64,000 nucleotides of DNA from Spirochaetales bacterium. Its GTDB lineage: Bacteria > Spirochaetota > Spirochaetia > Treponematales > Treponemataceae. Made by a program: the position numbers and the translations under genes. The notes beneath the pieces were generated by a model. The model saw nothing but the letters and a program-made list of their open reading frames with translations, was not told the origin of the DNA and searched no databases. The stretch is from assembly GCA_029098225.1 (NCBI GenBank), contig JAQXNX010000021.1, forward strand, positions 1 through 64,000, in the 5' to 3' direction. Positions 9,050 to 16,370 of this stretch are shown in pieces (position 1 is the stretch's first letter; each line of letters starts with the position of its first letter).

Positions 9050-9289
9050 TTATAGTTAGATAGTATTTAATTAAAGGGGCTTCTTTGAAGCCCCTTTTTT
9101 ATGTAACTATTTTCGTTATCTTTTATCCAACTGTCGCAATTTTGCTATGCAAAATCGCTCCGTGCGGCTCTGTTAACCATCGCCGCATGGTATGATAATG
9201 AAAACAGCTATACTTCTCAGACATTTTCGGAAAAAAGGTTGCGAGTGACGCAGCAACCGCCGAAAATGCCGAGCGCCCCTGCGCGAAGG
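9013..9289. repeat. tandem repeat of the gap 3' region, copy 1
   Basis: About 277 bp beginning inside the last 12 codons of gap. It contains the stop, the terminator, a two-hairpin stretch, an 11-codon gap-like fragment and a palindromic insert. It is repeated almost exactly in the next 279 bp, with a few single-base differences and small indels in homopolymers. Confidence 0.9.
9076..9100 (+). terminator. rho-independent terminator of gap
   Basis: Perfect 8-bp stem GGGGCTTC (9076-9083) / GAAGCCCC (9087-9094) with a TTT loop and a run of six T. It lies 27 bp past the gap stop codon. Confidence 0.95.
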
Positions 9290-9326
9290 GGTTAGAACTA
9301 TTAAATACTTCTCAGAAAACTGCTAA
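9188..9326 (+). pseudogene. gap 3'-end fragment interrupted by a palindromic insert
   Basis: 9188-9220 encodes [11 protein letters not shown], identical in protein to the gap C-terminus but different at six third-codon positions. After about 70 bp of palindromic DNA, 9291-9326 encodes [11 protein letters not shown] and a stop, matching gap itself. The fragment has no start or ribosome-binding site. The silent-only differences suggest that the 11-codon piece came from a different, functional gap gene. A second such piece lies at 9467-9499. Confidence 0.75.
9222..9290. repeat. GC-rich nested palindrome inserted in the gap fragment
   Basis: Outer inverted repeat CATTTTCGG (9222-9230) / CCGAAAATG (9260-9268) encloses GGTTGC (9237-9242) / GCAACC (9253-9258). 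A second hairpin, CCCC-TGCGCGAA-GGGG, follows. The insert is much richer in G+C than its surroundings and splits a gap-derived reading frame, so it looks like a REP- or MITE-like element. A diverged second copy is at 9501-9569. Confidence 0.7.
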
Positions 9327-9568
9327 TTATAGTTAGATAGTATTTAATTAAAGGGGCTTCTTTGAAGCCCCTTTTTTTATGTAACTGTTTTCATTATCAT
9401 TTTATCCAACTGTCGCAATTTTGCTATGCAAAATCGCTCCGTGCGGCTCTGTTAACCATCGCCGCATGGTATGATAATGAAAACAGCTATACTTCTCAGA
9501 CATTTTCGGAAAAAGGTTGCGAGTGACGCAGCAATCGCCGAAAATGCCGAGCGCCCCTGCGCGAAGGG
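9290..9568. repeat. tandem repeat of the gap 3' region, copy 2
   Basis: Near-identical second copy. It includes the last 11 codons plus stop of gap (9291-9326), a second terminator (GGGGCTTC 9353-9360 / GAAGCCCC 9364-9371, then seven T) and the same hairpins and fragment. It ends at the GCGCGAAGGGG sequence, about 50 bp before the ssrA promoter. The terminal repeat is not followed by another gap tail, so the array stops here. Confidence 0.9.
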
Positions 9569-9620
9569 GATATATATATCAGAACAAATTCATGTCGTTT
9601 ACTACATTAGTTTGTTAGGC

Positions 9621-9649
9621 TTGACAATTCTGTTTTGATATTTCATAAT
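9621..9649 (+). promoter_or_regulatory. ssrA promoter
   Basis: Consensus TTGACA (9621-9626), a 17-bp spacer and CATAAT (9644-9649). Predicted transcription start is around 9656, a few bases before the mature tmRNA 5' end, which RNase P would generate. Confidence 0.88.
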
Positions 9650-9661
9650 GGATTTCGCTTT

Positions 9662-10041
9662 GGGGATGTCCCGGTTTCGACGGAATTGGGAAATCTTGTA
9701 CTGCAGGTGAGGGTGAAGGTCCTCTAAACTGACAAAAAAATAACTGCAATTTTCGCAAGAAAAGAAGAAGAAGCTGATGAAGCTTCTTTCGAAGCAGAAG
9801 CACTTGCTGCGTAAGCAGTGTGCAGGAACTCTTTCAGCTCTGTTCCGCGTTGATTGATGTTCTTTTACCTATCGGGACTTGCTTTCTAATGTTTCTGGTC
9901 TTTAGAAGGGACTTTTAATCAGAATACGGAGGCGACGCTTGTTATGCTGCTACCGGCTCCCGACAACTACCTCGCATAACTAAACTTGTAGATGTACCTG
10001 GTTTACTTTTTCGGACGGGGGTTCAATTCCCCCCATCTCCA
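9662..10041 (+). ncRNA. ssrA: transfer-messenger RNA (tmRNA)
   Basis: Rescues stalled ribosomes and tags the unfinished protein. The 5' end GGGGATG pairs with CATCTCC at the 3' end to form the acceptor stem. GGTTTCGACGG near the 5' end and GGTTCAATTCC in the T arm are the conserved tRNA-like parts. CCA is not encoded. The tag frame begins at GCA 9746, after TAACT, and ends at TAA 9812-9814, so it has 22 codons, starting AIFARK and ending FEAEALAA. The ALAA end is the usual protease signal, but the tag is about twice the usual length and rich in Glu and Ala. Confidence 0.95.
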
Positions 10042-10152
10042 CAAGAATGTTTCTGTTGGGGGCTCATCGCCGCCCCCAACACCCCCCCCGCTAAAAGGAT
10101 GAAGCTGCACTGCAGCTTCGAATAAGAGTAGGTTCAATTCCCCCCATCTTCA
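10020..10152. repeat. direct repeat of the ssrA 3' end, attachment-site-like
   Basis: The last 22 bases of ssrA (10020-10041) are repeated with one mismatch at 10131-10152. The 89 bp between contain a perfect hairpin, GTTGGGGGC (10055-10063) / GCCCCCAAC (10072-10080), and a near-perfect palindrome, GAAGCTGCA-C-TGCAGCTTC (10101-10119). No integrase or cargo gene is present. tmRNA 3' ends are well-known integration sites, so this may be a scar of an excised island, or simply another repeat insertion. Confidence 0.6.
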
Positions 10153-10160
10153 ACAAAAAA

Positions 10161-10200
10161 AAATAAGGGAGTCAGAAAATCTGACTCCCTTATTTTTTTT
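10161..10200. terminator. bidirectional terminator between ssrA and the partner-switch operon
   Basis: A 16-bp perfect stem, AAATAAGGGAGTCAGA (10161-10176) with its complement (10180-10195), around an AAA loop. It is flanked by an A-tract on the left and a T-tract on the right, so it can stop transcription from both sides. Confidence 0.92.
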
Positions 10201-10230
10201 GTTTTCGAGCTTTATTCAAAATAGTGGTGA

Positions 10231-10782
10231 TTATTCGCCATCCATTCCGTTGTGGAACTTTGTCTGATATTTCTTAAGCATTGCTACAGCATTGCGTTTT
10301 CCGTTATAAACAAATCCTCCATTCCAGTATTCAAGGGCAGCAAAAAGAGCATTACCTCCATCCTGACTGTCAGATTCTTTTGTACGGAATGAAACGTAGT
10401 CTGCAAGCTGTAAGAAATCATTCTTGTGTAAACATTCAATTCTCTTTCTGTTAAAGTCATTCCATTTTTCCAGATCCTGGAAGCCTTCGCCTTCATCCTG
10501 AACAATAATATGTGCATGTGTAGGGCTAAATGAGTACCAAACAGTTACCTTTTTATTTATATCACAGTGATTTCCATGTTTTACAGCATTTTTAATTACT
10601 TCACTAATCTGCTGTTCAAGAAGGTTCAACTCTTTTATTTCTGTTGGTGCAGACTGAACAATCAGAAGTGTAAAATATCTGATCTGTCTGAAGTCTGATG
10701 GAAACTCCTTCTTAAGCATATTTGTCTTATCAAATAATGGATCATTCTCATCCGAGCGAAGTTCTTTAAATTCCTGAATCAT
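10231..10782 (-). CDS. anti-sigma-factor-like serine kinase (HATPase, RsbW/SpoIIAB type)
   Basis: 183 residues. The N box EQQISEVIKNAVKHGN and the G1-like VQDEGEGF identify a GHKL ATPase of the anti-sigma kinase group. It has no dimerisation or sensor domain. It is the last gene of a three-gene minus-strand unit with a SpoIIE-type phosphatase and a STAS protein, the usual trio of a partner-switching circuit. There the kinase binds and phosphorylates the STAS protein and, when free, holds a sigma factor or other target. No sigma gene is adjacent, so the final target is unknown. Confidence 0.8.
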   Translation of the reverse strand: MIQEFKELRSDENDPLFDKTNMLKKEFPSDFRQIRYFTLLIVQSAPTEIKELNLLEQQISEVIKNAVKHGNHCDINKKVTVWYSFSPTHAHIIVQDEGEGFQDLEKWNDFNRKRIECLHKNDFLQLADYVSFRTKESDSQDGGNALFAALEYWNGGFVYNGKRNAVAMLKKYQTKFHNGMDGE

Positions 10783-10804
10783 ATAATCCTCCTAACTCTC
10801 GCAA

Positions 10805-11143
10805 TTATTCTTTTACCATTAAAAGAGCTTCTTCAATACTGTTCGCAATAGGGAAGTAGCCCATGAGTTTTGTAAGTTCAATTACCTTCTTAACCGAACC
10901 ATGAATATTTGCAATAGCTAGATTTAAATTCATCTTTTTAATTGTTGAACAAATGTAAATAAGTGCACCAATTCCAGATGAGTCGATATAATCTACCTGC
11001 TCCAGATTGATAACAAAATTCTTTACATTTTTCTCCAACATTTTCATTACAAGCTCCTTCAGTTTATAGGAGTTGTAAAGATCCATTTCTCCGGTTACGT
11101 CAATAATATAAACATCGCCGTTCTTTCGTATTTTAAGTTCCAT
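10805..11143 (-). CDS. STAS-domain anti-sigma-factor antagonist
   Basis: 112 residues covering one STAS domain. It contains VINLEQVDYIDSSGIGALIYI, whose Ser in DSSGIG is the conserved phosphorylation site, and ends in ...VKKVIELTKLMGYFPIANSIEEAL. Expected to bind the downstream kinase when unphosphorylated. The neighbouring phosphatase at 11158 would reset it. Spacing is 14 and 22 bp to its neighbours, so all three are probably co-transcribed. Confidence 0.9.
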   Translation of the reverse strand: MELKIRKNGDVYIIDVTGEMDLYNSYKLKELVMKMLEKNVKNFVINLEQVDYIDSSGIGALIYICSTIKKMNLNLAIANIHGSVKKVIELTKLMGYFPIANSIEEALLMVKE

Positions 11144-11157
11144 ATAGAAGCTCCTTT

Positions 11158-12828
11158 CTATTGTATTTTAATAACCAGAAGGCTTTGGTCATCATATTGC
11201 TGCGCAATACCACAATACTTTTTCAAATCGTCTTTTACACGGTTTGAAATATCCTTTGCACTCGCACCGCAATTTTTTACAATTACTTTTTTAAAGTTAT
11301 CGGTTGAATATTGTACACCATTTTCACTAAGAGATTCAAGTAAACCATCGGTACAAGTTGCAAGAATATCACCAGAATTTAATTTAATTATCTGATTTGA
11401 ATATTCTGTGTCTTTTGTAACACCGAGTGGTTCGCTTATTGAAGAGAGTTGTTTGAACTCTTTTGTTTCTGCAGAATAAAGGAATACAGGATTATTACCA
11501 CATGTAGAAATTTCAGCTTCTTTTGTTGTCGCATTATAGTTTATTAAGGCTACACTGGCAAAGTGGTCAATCTTTGAGCTTTCAAGACAAATTCCTCTGT
11601 TTGTCCATGACATAATAGTTGAAGCAGACTGATTTGTGTTTACTGCAAGACGAAGAATTGCACGAATCATTATCATAACGATAAGTGAGTTCATTCCTTT
11701 TCCTGCAACGTCTGCCATAATGAATGAAACTTTATCTTTTCTTGCAACTATAATATCATAATAGTCACCACAGACATTTTCTGCAGCGTTAGAGAAACAT
11801 CCTATTGATAATCCTGGAATAACAGGAAGCTTAGCAGGAAGCATATCTTTCTGATATTTTGATGCAATACTTCCGCCTTTGTTCAATTCAGTATGCTCTG
11901 CATAAGCAAGGAAGCTGTAAAGTGGCTTCATTGTTGAAGAAATTGCATCACCAAGAATAAGAGCTTCATTGTAATCTTCGTTAGAGAACTTTTCGCTTTC
12001 TGGATTTCTTGAAAGTGCAATTACTCCAAGAACTCCTTCTGCCTGTTTGATAGGAACAAAAATATAGCTTCCACATCTTAAGAAGTCTTCAGGTCCATTC
12101 TGATAAATTCGTCCGTCTTTTACAGAATCTGGAATGTATGCAGGTTCTCCATTTGTATAAATATCACCAAAAATATTGCCTTCAAGCTGGAACTGTGCAA
12201 ATTTGAAGTTAGTTTCTACACGAATCGGCTTATGAGGAAGATCTTCCGGTAATTTATATGGAGGTGGGAATGAACCTTTAAATGATTTAACAGCAAGAGT
12301 ATTGTCATAATCATCTGCTATAAGAATTACACAACCATCGGCTTTAACTTTTTCCATAAGAATATCATTACAATATTCCAGAAAGTTTTCCATACTGTTA
12401 TCACTTGAGAAGAATGTTGAAAGCTTTGAAATAAGATCCTTGTTTACATCAAGTAATCTCTGGTGCTTTTCTTCAAGTTTAGCAACAACTTCTTTAGTAA
12501 CTGTGTCTGAATCCTGGCTGGTTGCAAGCTTTGCATTTTTTTCTGCAAGTTTTTCTTCGCGGCGCTTTGGAGTATCAAAAATTTTGATTACCATAATTGG
12601 TATTAATGCAAGCTCGCAGAGAATTGCTGTAAATACAAAATAGATGTAATAAGCTTTATAATAACAGTAAATTGAACCTGCAATCATCAATGCTGTTACA
12701 ACAAAAAAGATAAAACTAATCTTTGCTGTATTTTTGATTTTTATAATCGCCATGAGTGCAATGAGTATAACTGCTACACCCGCACAAAGCAGCAAAGGAA
12801 ATCCTATAAATGAATCAATAGTTGGCAA
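11158..12828 (-). CDS. membrane GAF-SpoIIE (PP2C-type) phosphatase, RsbU-like
   Basis: 556 residues. Three or four N-terminal membrane helices (about 1-85), a coiled coil (about 95-140), a GAF domain (about 140-315, with CGSYIFVPIKQAEGVLGVIALS) and a C-terminal SpoIIE phosphatase. The phosphatase shows GDYYDII, FIMADVAGKGMNSLIVM, STCGNNPVFLY and LATCTDGLLES, so the metal-binding Asp residues are present. It should dephosphorylate the adjacent STAS protein in response to a signal sensed by GAF or membrane domains. The start is TTG, supported by GGGAG seven bases upstream. Confidence 0.88.
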   Translation of the reverse strand: MPTIDSFIGFPLLLCAGVAVILIALMAIIKIKNTAKISFIFFVVTALMIAGSIYCYYKAYYIYFVFTAILCELALIPIMVIKIFDTPKRREEKLAEKNAKLATSQDSDTVTKEVVAKLEEKHQRLLDVNKDLISKLSTFFSSDNSMENFLEYCNDILMEKVKADGCVILIADDYDNTLAVKSFKGSFPPPYKLPEDLPHKPIRVETNFKFAQFQLEGNIFGDIYTNGEPAYIPDSVKDGRIYQNGPEDFLRCGSYIFVPIKQAEGVLGVIALSRNPESEKFSNEDYNEALILGDAISSTMKPLYSFLAYAEHTELNKGGSIASKYQKDMLPAKLPVIPGLSIGCFSNAAENVCGDYYDIIVARKDKVSFIMADVAGKGMNSLIVMIMIRAILRLAVNTNQSASTIMSWTNRGICLESSKIDHFASVALINYNATTKEAEISTCGNNPVFLYSAETKEFKQLSSISEPLGVTKDTEYSNQIIKLNSGDILATCTDGLLESLSENGVQYSTDNFKKVIVKNCGASAKDISNRVKDDLKKYCGIAQQYDDQSLLVIKIQ

Positions 12829-12964
12829 GAGTAACTCCCATTTAAGCGAATTAACGCATTTTTAAATTTTTTAACAAAAAATATCTATATTTTCATTCTA
12901 ACATTGAAATTTTTAGTCGTCAACATTTTTTTGCATACATCTTTTTTTCTTTAAAGCTGTCTCT

Positions 12965-13948
12965 TTACTCCAGATGATTTTTTGTTTCTTTTACTTCGGC
13001 GTCGGTTTCTTTGTCAAGTGTTTCTGTAGAGCTGTTTTCTATTGCTTTTCTAAGAATAATGCTTTTTATTCTGTTCACAATCCTTCTGTGCAATGGAATT
13101 CTGTATATTTTTTCAAAATTCTTAGCAACTTCATCAATAGAAATATCATCTCCAAACTTTTTCTTTAAATCATCCCAGTATCGCACAAGCCATACATATA
13201 AATCTGCAACTGTTCTGTGTGGAAAAGAACGAAGCATTTTGTTTTTAATAATTGTTGATGCCAGAGGAAAATAAACGTTCTTATACCAGGAATCAATAGC
13301 TTCTGCAAGGCTTATTTCTTCTTCTTTATTCTGATTCATAAAGTATTTATGAGTCAAAATATGATTATAAATTACGTCATAACGGCCTGTACGTGAAAAA
13401 TCAAGACACCAGTAATCAGTTATATCTCCAAAACCTGTTTCTGAATAAAAAACTCGTTTTTCGTAGTTTATAATCTGATTAACAATATCTTTAATATTAT
13501 CAGGCTGTTTTAATATAATTTCGCTTTGAAGGGAAACAACTTCTGCATCTATAAACTCAGTTCCTCTTGCTTTTGCTACAGAAACCCTGTGATTTCCGTC
13601 TCTTACAAAGTACAATCCCGAAATTTCGTATACTTTTATAGGTGGTAAATCTATTGATCTGAGGGCAGCTTCGTCTACATGCTCCCATCTTGCCTTTAAA
13701 TGTGAGCTTTTAGGGAAGAAGCGGTTATCAAAATCATTATAACGTCCTTCGCTTCCAACAACTTTTGCAATTGGAATTACTTTCATTCCTACGTAAGTTT
13801 CATTCATCGGCTTTATCATTTGCTTTACATCATTTAAAGAAATGAGAGAAACTTCTTCTGGAGAAAGCAGATGTTGAATGGAATTTACAAATGCTTTATT
13901 TCGTGCTCTATTAAAATCTTCTTCTGATTGTGCAGATACCATACTCAT
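12965..13948 (-). CDS. ParB/sulfiredoxin-fold protein of unknown role
   Basis: 327 residues. The central part (about 85-145) has the ParB-like core LPPIKVYEISGLYFVRDGNHRVSVAKARG. The N-terminus (RARNKAFVNSIQHLLS) and the C-terminal ADLYVWLVRYWDDLKK region match a widespread family usually annotated as a ParB-like or transcriptional regulator. Nuclease, nucleotide binding and DNA binding are all unproven for it. It has a GGGAGG ribosome-binding site and lies 17 bp downstream of the phosphoesterase gene, in the same operon. The C-terminal tail is highly charged and probably disordered. Confidence 0.7.
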   Translation of the reverse strand: MSMVSAQSEEDFNRARNKAFVNSIQHLLSPEEVSLISLNDVKQMIKPMNETYVGMKVIPIAKVVGSEGRYNDFDNRFFPKSSHLKARWEHVDEAALRSIDLPPIKVYEISGLYFVRDGNHRVSVAKARGTEFIDAEVVSLQSEIILKQPDNIKDIVNQIINYEKRVFYSETGFGDITDYWCLDFSRTGRYDVIYNHILTHKYFMNQNKEEEISLAEAIDSWYKNVYFPLASTIIKNKMLRSFPHRTVADLYVWLVRYWDDLKKKFGDDISIDEVAKNFEKIYRIPLHRRIVNRIKSIILRKAIENSSTETLDKETDAEVKETKNHLE

Positions 13949-13965
13949 AAATAAACCTCCCAGAA

Positions 13966-14712
13966 TTATGATCTTTGATTAGTCTGCGATTGTTGTGAAT
14001 CTTCTGGTTTTACTGGAAACTCAATTACACAATGTGCATAGGCGTTTACAACGATTGTTTCATAATATTTTCCTATACGTTCTTCGCGCATATCATAAAG
14101 ATGGATATGACCGTGAATCATGTATGTCGGCTTGTATTTTTCAAGAAACCAGTTGTAACATTCAAATCCTACATGACATGGGTCTTCTTTATCATGAATA
14201 TGACGTGGAGATGCATGAGTCATAAGGATATCTAGATAACGTCCATATTTTATTTTATTGCAGATTAGCCGCGGAATCAGTTTTAAAAGCTTTAACTTCA
14301 TCTGAAAATCCGTATACTGGCATAATCCTTTATTATATTTTCTTGAACCAGACATTCCGGCAATTAAAAGGGGAGTAGATTTTCCTTTTTCATTAATTAC
14401 AGGAAAACGCCAGTCTTCATAACTTTTAAAACCTAAATACATGGCTCCGTGTCCGTGAGAAGTATCTGCGTATTGTTCTGCAAATTTTTCGCTGCTTACA
14501 GCTGTTGTCGGATGATAATAATGAAATTCTTCCAGATTATGGTTTCCAAATACAAAATATGTCGGTTTGTTAAAAACAGTAACTATAAAATCAACATAAT
14601 CAAGAGGTAAATCTCCGGCACATAATATTAAATCTATATCCGGAAAAGCTTCTTTTACATTCTGATTGTAAATCATAGGATCTACATAATCCGAAACGCA
14701 CAAAATTTTCAT
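13966..14712 (-). CDS. calcineurin-like metallophosphoesterase
   Basis: 248 residues. Metal-site motifs in order are CVSDYVDPMIYN (the usual D-x-H replaced by SDxxD, as in one bacterial subclass), LCAGDLPLDY, FGNHNLEE, LMTHASPRHIHD and MIHGHIHLYD. It should hydrolyse a phosphomono- or diester in the cytoplasm; there is no signal peptide and the substrate cannot be read from sequence. It lies between the TPR/Mrr-like gene (20-bp gap) and the ParB-like gene. Confidence 0.85.
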   Translation of the reverse strand: MKILCVSDYVDPMIYNQNVKEAFPDIDLILCAGDLPLDYVDFIVTVFNKPTYFVFGNHNLEEFHYYHPTTAVSSEKFAEQYADTSHGHGAMYLGFKSYEDWRFPVINEKGKSTPLLIAGMSGSRKYNKGLCQYTDFQMKLKLLKLIPRLICNKIKYGRYLDILMTHASPRHIHDKEDPCHVGFECYNWFLEKYKPTYMIHGHIHLYDMREERIGKYYETIVVNAYAHCVIEFPVKPEDSQQSQTNQRS

Positions 14713-14732
14713 TTTTTAATTATACATCCTGT

Positions 14733-16094
14733 TTAACTTCCTGCCTTTGAAAGCACAGCTTCGAGTTTTTGTTTATCAATAAGTTCAATAGGTCTGTTTT
14801 CTGCAAAACGTCTTGCCTGATTATTATAGCCTGAACTTGAAAACAGGAATGTTTTTATACTGTTTATTGATTTCATTGTATCAAGAGCATCATGAACTTC
14901 CTGTTCTTCTACAGGCTCCGGATTTCTGTAAAATCTTATAAGAAGAACCTGTTTTCTTACATTCATCCAGGAATCATCACCTTTTGAAACTCCTGTTAAT
15001 TGAGCTCCCCATTTTTTTGAATCACAGCTTAAAACCTGCAGACCAAGTCCTTTTGCAGCTGCATTTTTACAGATTTCGGCAAATTCATCATTACTGCTGG
15101 TCAAATAATCCTTAAGATAGTCGTTAGCCTGTAAATCTTTATATTCAGAAAGTTTTGCTGAAACATCTCTAAAGCCTTTATTAATTTTATAAATAGCTTC
15201 CCACTGTTCAAGGGCTTTATCAATTTTACGGATTTTTTCATAGCAGAGACCAAGAAAATATCGTGCAAAAAGTGTTTCTGAAGAACTGTTGTTTTTATCT
15301 AATTCAATTGCACGCTGAAAATCTACCATCGCATTATCATAGCGGCTGGCAATCATATAGCAGGAACCATGTTCAATAATTGCTTTCTGTTTTACATCAG
15401 GATCTCTCTGAGCTTTTTCAAAGGCCTTTAATGCTCCCTGTAAATCTTTTTCGTCTTTGAATATTTTTCCAAGATAATAATAGCTTGAATATGTATCTGG
15501 ACTAAGCTTTAATGCTGTAGCAATCTCTTTTTTAGCCTCATTGAATTGTTTTGTTCTATAATACATCATTCCAATTTCGGCATGAGCTTTTGCATGCTTT
15601 TTATCAATCATTGCTGTTTTCTGCATAAAACCTAAGGCAATGTCGTATCTGTTTTGCAATTCATAAATTTTTCCTGCCTGGAAAAAATTATCTGCATTTG
15701 TTGGTTCCATTTTTGTAAGAAGAAGAAAATTCTTTAATGCGTCATTCTGCTGTTTATAATCTAAAAGCAGGTAAGCATATTCTTTTCTAAAATCAATTTC
15801 ATCAATTCCTTCTCCAAAAACCGCATTTTCATCTACAGATTTGTATTCAAGAATTGCAAGTTCTTTTCTGTTCTCTTTAAGGTAAGCTTTTCCAAGATAA
15901 TAATGAGCTATATAATTTTTTGGATCTTTAGCAACAATCTGTTTTGCTATTTTAACAGCATTTTGTGTTTTGCCCTGTTTTATGAGTTTTGGAATGGCAT
16001 CAATTTTTTGCGGAGAAATAATATTTTTTATAACAAAGAACGCTAATATTCCGATTACACCAACAAGCAGTGCAATAACAATTATAATTCCCAT
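14733..16094 (-). CDS. membrane-anchored TPR protein with a degenerate Mrr-like C-terminal domain
   Basis: 453 residues. One N-terminal membrane helix (IIIVIALLVGVIGILAFFVI, about 3-22) is followed by about eight TPR units (30-310). The C-terminal ~110 residues end in SINSIKTFLFSSSGYNNQARRFAENRPIELIDKQKL (in two parts: the F-S-S..A.R.FA stretch and the IELID strand), which resembles the Mrr/PD-(D/E)xK restriction-endonuclease fold. The catalytic Q/E-x-K position reads IRFYR, so nuclease activity is doubtful. TPRs suggest a protein-binding scaffold at the membrane. First gene of the operon running to 12965. Confidence 0.72.
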   Translation of the reverse strand: MGIIIVIALLVGVIGILAFFVIKNIISPQKIDAIPKLIKQGKTQNAVKIAKQIVAKDPKNYIAHYYLGKAYLKENRKELAILEYKSVDENAVFGEGIDEIDFRKEYAYLLLDYKQQNDALKNFLLLTKMEPTNADNFFQAGKIYELQNRYDIALGFMQKTAMIDKKHAKAHAEIGMMYYRTKQFNEAKKEIATALKLSPDTYSSYYYLGKIFKDEKDLQGALKAFEKAQRDPDVKQKAIIEHGSCYMIASRYDNAMVDFQRAIELDKNNSSSETLFARYFLGLCYEKIRKIDKALEQWEAIYKINKGFRDVSAKLSEYKDLQANDYLKDYLTSSNDEFAEICKNAAAKGLGLQVLSCDSKKWGAQLTGVSKGDDSWMNVRKQVLLIRFYRNPEPVEEQEVHDALDTMKSINSIKTFLFSSSGYNNQARRFAENRPIELIDKQKLEAVLSKAGS

Positions 16095-16244
16095 TCCTGC
16101 AGAACTCCAATAATAAAGTTGGTTAAGAAAGTAAACAGAACTTCGATAATAAGATTATTGAATTTATGCTAAAGTGTCAAACTGATTTTTATAACCACAC
16201 ATATGTAAGAAAAAAAACTTTCAGAAATTTTCGGATTTCTAAAC

Positions 16245-16322
16245 CGCACGCTAGCGTGCTACACGCTACAGTGCCTTGTAATTATATACTTTGCCGCTCT
16301 CGCGGCAGCACTGTATAATTAC
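16245..16322. repeat. GC-containing nested palindromes upstream of the TPR genes
   Basis: Contains the 14-bp perfect palindrome GCACGCTAGCGTGC (from about 16245). It is followed by an outer inverted repeat GTAATTATA (16278-16286) / TATAATTAC (16314-16322) enclosing TGCCGC-TCTC-GCGGCA (16292-16307). The surrounding DNA is AT-rich, so the GC cores stand out. It sits between divergent genes and could be a REP-like element; the outer arm contains promoter-like TATAAT sequence. Confidence 0.6.
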
Positions 16323-16328
16323 TGATTA

Positions 16329-16356
16329 TTGATTTTTTCAAAACTTTCTTTATAAT
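16329..16356 (+). promoter_or_regulatory. promoter of the TPR gene pair
   Basis: TTGATT (16329-16334), a 16-bp spacer and TATAAT (16351-16356). A GAGGG ribosome-binding site lies just before the ATG at 16371. Confidence 0.7.
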
Positions 16357-16370
16357 TTTGAGGGAAATAG

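Noticed and set aside
9121-9570. CRISPR array
   Set aside because: There are only two long units with coding remnants and terminators, no short spaced repeats and no cas genes.
9615-9803. 62-codon ORF on the minus strand across the start of ssrA
   Set aside because: It is antisense to tmRNA and is composed of Leu/Lys-rich low-complexity sequence, with no ribosome-binding site.
10042-10160. Second, complete tmRNA or tRNA gene after ssrA
   Set aside because: Only the 22-base T-arm/acceptor end is repeated; there is no matching 5' half.
14733-16094. Restriction-modification or defence island
   Set aside because: The Mrr-like domain lacks the catalytic Lys, and no methylase or other defence gene is nearby.
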